Positions 33,851-38,002 of a DNA stretch of 38,002 bases are shown one piece after another. The notes below the pieces were generated by a model. It saw only the letters and a program-made list of their open reading frames with translations. It made no database searches and had not been told where the DNA came from. The first letter of the stretch is position 1. Each line of letters begins with the position of its first letter. The DNA lies in NCBI RefSeq assembly GCF_013464485.1, contig NZ_RAUX01000016.1, positions 34,356 to 72,357 of the forward strand, in the 5' to 3' direction. Origin of the DNA: Stenotrophomonas maltophilia (lineage in GTDB: Bacteria > Pseudomonadota > Gammaproteobacteria > Xanthomonadales > Xanthomonadaceae). A program made the position numbers and the translations under genes.

Positions 33851-34772
33851 TCATCCTGCGTCCCGCGAGGCGTGTGTGCCTGCTTCCTGCGGCGTCATCA
33901 GTGCTGCATGCAACCAGGTCATGAAAGCAGGTATCGCAGCGTTGGATTCGCAGTCCGCACGCGTCACCGCGTAGTAGGCGAAGGCCTGTGGCCAGGGCCG
34001 GTCTATCACCACCTGCAACCGGCCATTGGCCAACTCTTCGGCCGCATGGATGTCGCGCACCGGAGCGATACCTTGCCCGGCCACCGCTGCGCGGATCAGC
34101 AACAGGTCGTCATCGAAAGCGGGGCCGCGCTCCAGTCGTTCATCGATGGGCAGATCCAGTGCCTGGAACCACAGCCGCCAGTCACTGCGGTCGGCGTCCT
34201 GCAACAAGGGCAGCTGCAGGCAATCCTGTACCGAGCTGACCGTCGGTGTGCCGGCCAACAACGCTGGACTGGCCACCGGCAGCAGCACGGGTGCCATCAG
34301 GTGCTCAGCGTGCAGCCCCGGGTAGCGGCCCAGGCCGTGGCGGATGGCGATGTCTACTCCCTCGCGGCGCAGGTCGACCAGCGCCGCGCTCGAGTCCAGC
34401 TGCACGTCTACCTGCGGATGCAACGCACTGAACGCGCCCAATCGCGGCGCCAACCACTGTGCGGCGAAGCTTGGTGCCGCGCTGATGTGCAGCGTGCGCC
34501 GCGTTTCCCAGCGCTCCAGGGTCTGCACGCTGTGCGAGATCTTATCGAAGGCCTGCAGCAGTTCCGGGTATACGCGAGCGCCTGCGGCACTGAGCACCAC
34601 GCCATGCCGGGTGCGGTCGAACAGACTCCACCCAGCCGTTCCTGCAGTTGCCGCAGTTGTTGGCTGATCGCACCGGGCGTGACCCCATCGCTTCGGCGGC
34701 AGCGGTCAGGCTGCCATGGCGGCCGGTTTCAACGAAGGCCCGCAGGCCCAGCAGCGGCAGTACCGCACCCAT
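33851..34772 (-). pseudogene. LysR family regulator broken by two single-base frameshifts
   Basis: Three consecutive frames together give a full LysR protein of about 307 residues. The start MGAVLPLLGLRAFVETGRHG (ATG at 34772, AGGAGA upstream) carries the first HTH helices SLTAAAEAMG. At the CCCC run 34683-34686 one base appears to be missing; the next frame reads VTPGAISQQLRQLQERLGG. Near 34627 a second base is missing, after which VVLSAAGARVYPELLQAFDK continues the effector domain to 33851. Both gaps are in short homopolymers, so sequencing or assembly error is possible. The tail from GTG at 34600 (249 residues) lacks the DNA-binding domain. It is divergent from a GST gene across a LysR-type box. 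Confidence 0.85.
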
Positions 34773-34859
34773 GTCCATTCTCCTGTAGCCGCGTCGGCAC
34801 GCGCCGCGCCGCGACAGCATATCGAGCGTGCTGCAGGCTGTCGCGCGCCTGCCGCTCAC

Positions 34860-34876
34860 GTTGAGCTGCGCTCAAC
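34860..34876. promoter_or_regulatory. LysR-type binding box (T-N11-A palindrome)
   Basis: GTTGAGC-TGC-GCTCAAC: perfect 7-bp arms, containing the T-N11-A core typical of LysR sites. It lies between the broken lysR gene and the GST gene, 146 bp before the GST start. Confidence 0.7.
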
Positions 34877-35021
34877 TTCCCATGCAGGAGACATCGTTTC
34901 CCTCCCGCGCCAGCGCTTCCTAGACTGGTTGCACGGCTGCTGCAGCGCCCGTTTCCGCATCGCCCGGTCAGTTTCATTGAAGACCGGTGCGTGTCGTCGC
35001 TCATCGCCGTCCAGGAATCCC

Positions 35022-35657
35022 ATGAACGAACCTTCGCTGCATCTGTATTCCGACAGTTCACCCAATGGCTTCAAGGCCACCATCGCACTGGAAGAGCTGG
35101 GTCTTCCCTATCGCCTGCATCACGTACGCATCGTAGATGGCGAACATCGCCATCCCGGTTTCCTGCAGCTCAATCCGCATGGGCGCATTCCTGTGCTGGA
35201 GGATCGTGCGCGCGGCATCGTTGTTTTCGAATCGGCGGCGATCCTGATGTACCTGGCCGAACAGGGCAATGCGTTGCTGCCTTCCGAACCAGCTGCACGC
35301 TGGGAGACGCTGACCTGGCTGATGTTCCATGCGGCCAGCGTCGGCCCGATCCTCGGCCAGCGCGTGCATTTCGAGCATTTCGCGCAAGCACCGGACACTA
35401 CGGCGATCGAACGCTACCGCCGCCTGAGCGACGACCTGTTCGCCGTACTCGACCAGCGCCTGCAGGGGCGTAAGTGGTTGGCTGGCAATCACTACTCGAT
35501 CGCCGATATCGCTCACTTCGGCTGGCTGCATATCGCCCGCATCATCGACATCGACTTTTCGCGGCATCGCCATCTGGATGCGTGGTACGCGCGGGTTGCT
35601 GCACGTCCTGCGGTCCAGCGTGGCGTGCAGCTGCCCGAACCGGCCACCGGTCCGTAA
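35022..35657 (+). CDS. Glutathione S-transferase family protein
   Basis: Encodes 211 residues from ATG at 35022, with AGGA upstream; the frame open from 34716 crosses the regulator region and is rejected. The N-terminal thioredoxin-like glutathione domain (1-80) has LYSDSSPNGFKATIALEELG, NPHGRIPVLED and the glutathione-contact motif VVFESAAILMYLAE. The C-terminal helical domain follows (88-211; GNHYSIADIAHFGWL with the N-capping Asp). The Ser/Asn pair in DSSPNGFK suggests a Ser-type enzyme like the Nu/YghU group. It probably conjugates or reduces electrophiles. It is 13 nt before a flavin monooxygenase gene, in one operon, and is probably the target of the divergent LysR regulator. Confidence 0.92.
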   Translation: MNEPSLHLYSDSSPNGFKATIALEELGLPYRLHHVRIVDGEHRHPGFLQLNPHGRIPVLEDRARGIVVFESAAILMYLAEQGNALLPSEPAARWETLTWLMFHAASVGPILGQRVHFEHFAQAPDTTAIERYRRLSDDLFAVLDQRLQGRKWLAGNHYSIADIAHFGWLHIARIIDIDFSRHRHLDAWYARVAARPAVQRGVQLPEPATGP

Positions 35658-35670
35658 GGAGGCCATGCTG

Positions 35671-36699
35671 ATGAATGATTCCATTGCGATGCCTGGCGCG
35701 TCGGCGTCCACCTTTGCCACGCATCCCGGCTACCAGCGCATGTTCCGTGCCGATGCACTGACCCTGGGCATCTACCTGCCGTTGCGTTTCTACCAGGGCG
35801 ACATGAGCGTGCTGCAGGGTCAGGCGCGGTGGGTGGAGCAGATCGATCGCCACGGCTTTGCCGCGGTATGGGTGCGCGACGTGCCGCTGTTCGACCGGAT
35901 GTTCGGTGATGCAGGCCAGTTGTTCGACCCGTTCACCTACCTTGCGTGGCTGGCGGCGCGCACGCAGCGCGTCGCCCTGGCCACCGGCAGCGTGGTACTG
36001 CCCCTGCGCCACCCGATTGATCTCGCCAAGGCGGCGGCATCGATCGATCAGCTGTCCGGTGGGCGACTGGTGATGGGTGTGGCGTCCGGTGATCGACCGC
36101 TGGAGTTCCCGACCTATGGACTGGAGCACGCGGCACGCGGAGAGCGTTTCGCCACCGCAATGAACGAGATGCGCCGTTGGCTGCAGCCGGGCACGGATGG
36201 GCGGATGACGCATGCCGGGGCAGAGCAGGGCGTGCAGCTGCTGCCGCCTACAGTCAGTGGCCGTGTTCCGCTGATCGTCACCGGCGGTGCGCGCCAGTCG
36301 CTGGAATGGATCGGTCAGCATGCCGATGGCTGGCTGACCTATCCCGAGGCCACCCACGACGCGGCCGGCCCGCAGCGGCTGGCCGCGAAGATCCGTGCCT
36401 GGCGCGCGCAGATCCCGGAAGCGGGCTTCCGTCCGCACATGACCAACGAATGGATCGACCTGGTGGAGGACCCGGAACATCCACGCACGCCGCTGCAAGG
36501 GGGCCATACCCTGCGCACCGGCCGCAAGGGCCTGATCGACCTGCTGCAGGCATGGCAACGTGCGGGTGTGAATCACGCGGCGTTGGGTATCCAGTTCGCC
36601 GAGCGTCCTGCCGGTGATGTGCTGCAGGAGCTGGCCGAAGAGGTGCTGCCGTTGTTCCCGTCGCATCCGGGGCCGGCGCCGAAGGCGATGGACTGGTAG
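35671..36699 (+). CDS. LLM-class (luciferase-like) flavin-dependent oxidoreductase
   Basis: Encodes 342 residues from ATG at 35671; GGAGG at 35658-35662 is 8 nt away, a better spacing than for the ATG at 35665. The bacterial-luciferase TIM barrel is evident: LTLGIYLPLRFYQGDMSVL, WVEQIDRHGFAAVWVRDVPL, ATGSVVLPLRHPIDLAKAAA, SGGRLVMGVASGDRPLEFP and VPLIVTGGARQSLEWIGQHA. It resembles the TIGR03571 subgroup of uncharacterised luciferase-type oxidoreductases. It would use reduced FMN or F420-like cofactor and oxygen on an unknown substrate. Coupling with a GST suggests handling of thiol- or sulfur-containing or electrophilic compounds. Confidence 0.9.
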   Translation: MNDSIAMPGASASTFATHPGYQRMFRADALTLGIYLPLRFYQGDMSVLQGQARWVEQIDRHGFAAVWVRDVPLFDRMFGDAGQLFDPFTYLAWLAARTQRVALATGSVVLPLRHPIDLAKAAASIDQLSGGRLVMGVASGDRPLEFPTYGLEHAARGERFATAMNEMRRWLQPGTDGRMTHAGAEQGVQLLPPTVSGRVPLIVTGGARQSLEWIGQHADGWLTYPEATHDAAGPQRLAAKIRAWRAQIPEAGFRPHMTNEWIDLVEDPEHPRTPLQGGHTLRTGRKGLIDLLQAWQRAGVNHAALGIQFAERPAGDVLQELAEEVLPLFPSHPGPAPKAMDW

Positions 36700-36718
36700 T
36701 CACCGTCACCTGGATGAA

Positions 36719-36742
36719 ATATGATTAGGTGCCTAATCATAT
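36719..36742. promoter_or_regulatory. Perfect 24-bp MarR-type operator palindrome
   Basis: Arms ATATGATTAGG (36719-36729) and CCTAATCATAT (36732-36742) around TG, without mismatch, AT-rich in GC-rich DNA. It ends 12 nt before the MarR ATG, so a bound dimer would block transcription or its first steps. Size and symmetry match MarR sites. Confidence 0.82.
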
Positions 36743-36754
36743 GTTCTCCGCGAG

Positions 36755-37255
36755 ATGATCGAAGCCAAGCACCATGCCCTGCTGGATGAGGCGCAGCGAC
36801 GCGGTCACGCCAACATCGCGCTGCTGCGCCTGTGCTTCCAGCTGCTCTCGTTGTCCTCGTCTATCGATCGCGACTGCGCTACCCGGCTGGCACCACACGG
36901 GCTCAGTGAGGGTCGCTTCATCGTGCTGTTCCTGTTGCATGGGGCCGGCGGCACGTTGCCGCCCCACGTGCTGGCCGAGCGCGCAGGCGTGGCCCGCGCC
37001 ACCATCAGCGGCCTGCTCGATGGCCTGCAGCGCGAAGGGCTGCTGCAGCGTCGCTGCGATGCCGAGGATGGCCGCCGCCTGCAGATCGTACTGACCGGAC
37101 CGGGTAGGCGCTTGGCCGAGACGCTGTTCGACCAGCACACGCAGTGGATCGGTGGCCTGTTCAATGGTCTGGACTCCGATGAACAGCAGCAGCTGGCACG
37201 ATTGCTGCACAAGGTCTGGCAGCACACCGATGCTGGACGAGAGCCTGCAGCATGA
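36755..37255 (+). CDS. MarR family transcriptional regulator
   Basis: Encodes 166 residues from ATG at 36755. The winged helix-turn-helix is visible: GLSEGRFIVLFLLHGAGG, TLPPHVLAERAGVARATISG (recognition helix), LLDGLQREGLLQRRCDAEDG and RRLQIVLTGPGRRLAETLF with the wing. N- and C-terminal helices form the dimer interface. It very probably represses its own promoter through the palindrome directly upstream. The TGA stop overlaps the next gene's ATG by 4 nt, so the regulator and an AlkD-like protein are co-expressed. The inducer is unknown. Confidence 0.93.
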   Translation: MIEAKHHALLDEAQRRGHANIALLRLCFQLLSLSSSIDRDCATRLAPHGLSEGRFIVLFLLHGAGGTLPPHVLAERAGVARATISGLLDGLQREGLLQRRCDAEDGRRLQIVLTGPGRRLAETLFDQHTQWIGGLFNGLDSDEQQQLARLLHKVWQHTDAGREPAA

Positions 37256-37992
37256 GCCCGGCGATCGCGGCGGAACGCCTGCATGCACTCAACACCGGCC
37301 GTGCCCCCGCCACCCATCTGGCCGAATGCCTGGCGGTGGATTTCGCTGCGCTGCTGCAGGCGGTGGCACCTGCGCTTGCACCGGAAGCGCTGCAACGCAT
37401 GCAGGATGCCTCAGCCAAGGGCATCACGCTGCGCATGGCCCTGGCTGCGCAGCTGCTGCGTGAGGCGGGGCAGGGCGCGCCTGCGCCCTGGCAGCATCAC
37501 AGCTCCGATACCGTGCGCGGATGGGCCTGCTACCTGATCGGCAGCGATGCCCGTGCAACGTTGGCAGAGAAGCTGCAGCAGATGCGCACGCTGGCCGATG
37601 ACCCACACTTCGGTGTGCGCGAATGGGCGTGGCTGGCGCTACGCACAGACATCGTTGCGGCACCGATGCAGGCGCTTGAGTGCCTTCAACCGTGGACACA
37701 GGAAGCATCGCCGTACCTGCGTCGCTTCGCTTGCGAGGCGCTGCGCCCACGTGGCGTCTGGGCCACGCATATCACGCTGTTCAAGCAGCACCCGGAGCAT
37801 GCATCCGCGTTGCTGGAAGCGCTGGCTGACGACCCGGAACGCTATGTGCAGGATTCTGTCGGCAACTGGCTCAATGACGCCGGCAAGACACAGCCGCAGT
37901 GGCTGCGCGAGCTGTGCATTCGTTGGCAGCACGAGCGCCACAGCGACGCCAACGCCTACATCCGAAAACGCGCACTGCGCTCGCTCCGGTAG
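37252..37992 (+). CDS. AlkD-like HEAT-repeat (DNA alkylation repair family) protein
   Basis: Encodes 246 residues, almost wholly helical. Repeats of the HEAT kind are visible: DTVRGWACYLIGSDAR, LADDPHFGVREWAWLALRTD, EASPYLRRFACEALRPRGVW, ALADDPERYVQDSVGNWLND and AYIRKRALRSLR. The piece VQDSVGNWLNDAGKTQPQWL is the typical end of AlkD-related proteins, which remove bulky or positively charged alkylated bases. The catalytic Asp/Trp of Bacillus cereus AlkD cannot be assigned by eye, so it may belong to the related non-glycosylase group. Its coupling to a MarR regulator suggests induction by a chemical stress. Its TAG stop is the TAG of a REP element. Confidence 0.82.
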   Translation: MSPAIAAERLHALNTGRAPATHLAECLAVDFAALLQAVAPALAPEALQRMQDASAKGITLRMALAAQLLREAGQGAPAPWQHHSSDTVRGWACYLIGSDARATLAEKLQQMRTLADDPHFGVREWAWLALRTDIVAAPMQALECLQPWTQEASPYLRRFACEALRPRGVWATHITLFKQHPEHASALLEALADDPERYVQDSVGNWLNDAGKTQPQWLRELCIRWQHERHSDANAYIRKRALRSLR

Positions 37993-38002
37993 TGCCGGCC
38001 GC
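37989..38002 (+). repeat. Start of a GTAG-headed REP, cut by the window end
   Basis: GTAGTGCCGGCCGC is the first half of the REP type seen inverted at 17-41 and 13077-13101. Its TAG (37990-37992) is the stop codon of the AlkD-like gene. Confidence 0.75.

Overview
The window is a high-GC stretch of a gammaproteobacterial chromosome, most likely from Stenotrophomonas (Xanthomonadaceae), probably the S. maltophilia complex. This rests on three things: the proteins read like Xanthomonad versions; the gene order aroQ-accB-accC / prmA-DUF3426-fis and cutA-dsbD near groES-groEL fits the group; and many short palindromic repeats headed by GTAG (SMAG/REP-like elements of Stenotrophomonas) sit between genes. 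No species was checked against a database. I saw no tRNA, rRNA, CRISPR array, prophage, insertion sequence or transposase gene.

Layout. 1-6583 is a housekeeping block on the minus strand: aroQ, a secreted LprI-like protein, accB, accC, prmA, a DUF3426 membrane protein and fis. It is interrupted by two plus-strand genes of unknown function (2338-3671). 6864-13028 is accessory metabolism: a Tat-exported DOPA-dioxygenase-like protein, a PEP mutase/isocitrate lyase family enzyme, a secreted protein of unknown function, a quinone reductase with its TetR regulator, a D,D-carboxypeptidase-like protein and an alkaline phosphatase lipoprotein. 13308-19346 holds a LysR regulator, an unusual solute-binding-fold protein, a Tat-exported carotenoid/stilbene oxygenase with a DUF2141 partner, a divergent NarL-type two-component pair and a small VOC protein. 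19412-25638 holds an arylamine N-acetyltransferase, a chemoreceptor with a very good FliA (sigma-28) promoter, and a PepSY-flavodoxin-reductase fusion behind a Fur-like box.

25739-26217 is a 479-bp gene-free island made almost entirely of nested palindromes bounded by inverted end modules. Beyond it lie the translationally coupled cutA-dsbD-tlpA redox operon, a multidomain secreted endonuclease, and groES-groEL with a sigma-32 promoter and a degenerate CIRCE operator. The right end has a LysR gene broken by two single-base frameshifts, divergent from a glutathione S-transferase / flavin monooxygenase operon with an intact LysR-type box, then a MarR regulator with a perfect 24-bp operator palindrome, coupled to an AlkD-like HEAT-repeat protein.

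The most notable signals are the 479-bp palindrome island, the use of the GTAG of REP elements as in-frame TAG stop codons by several genes, the tandem N-terminal domains of DsbD, and the set of readable regulatory sites (sigma-28, sigma-32/CIRCE, Fur, TetR-, MarR- and LysR-type palindromes). I did not find a clear new defence or mobile system.
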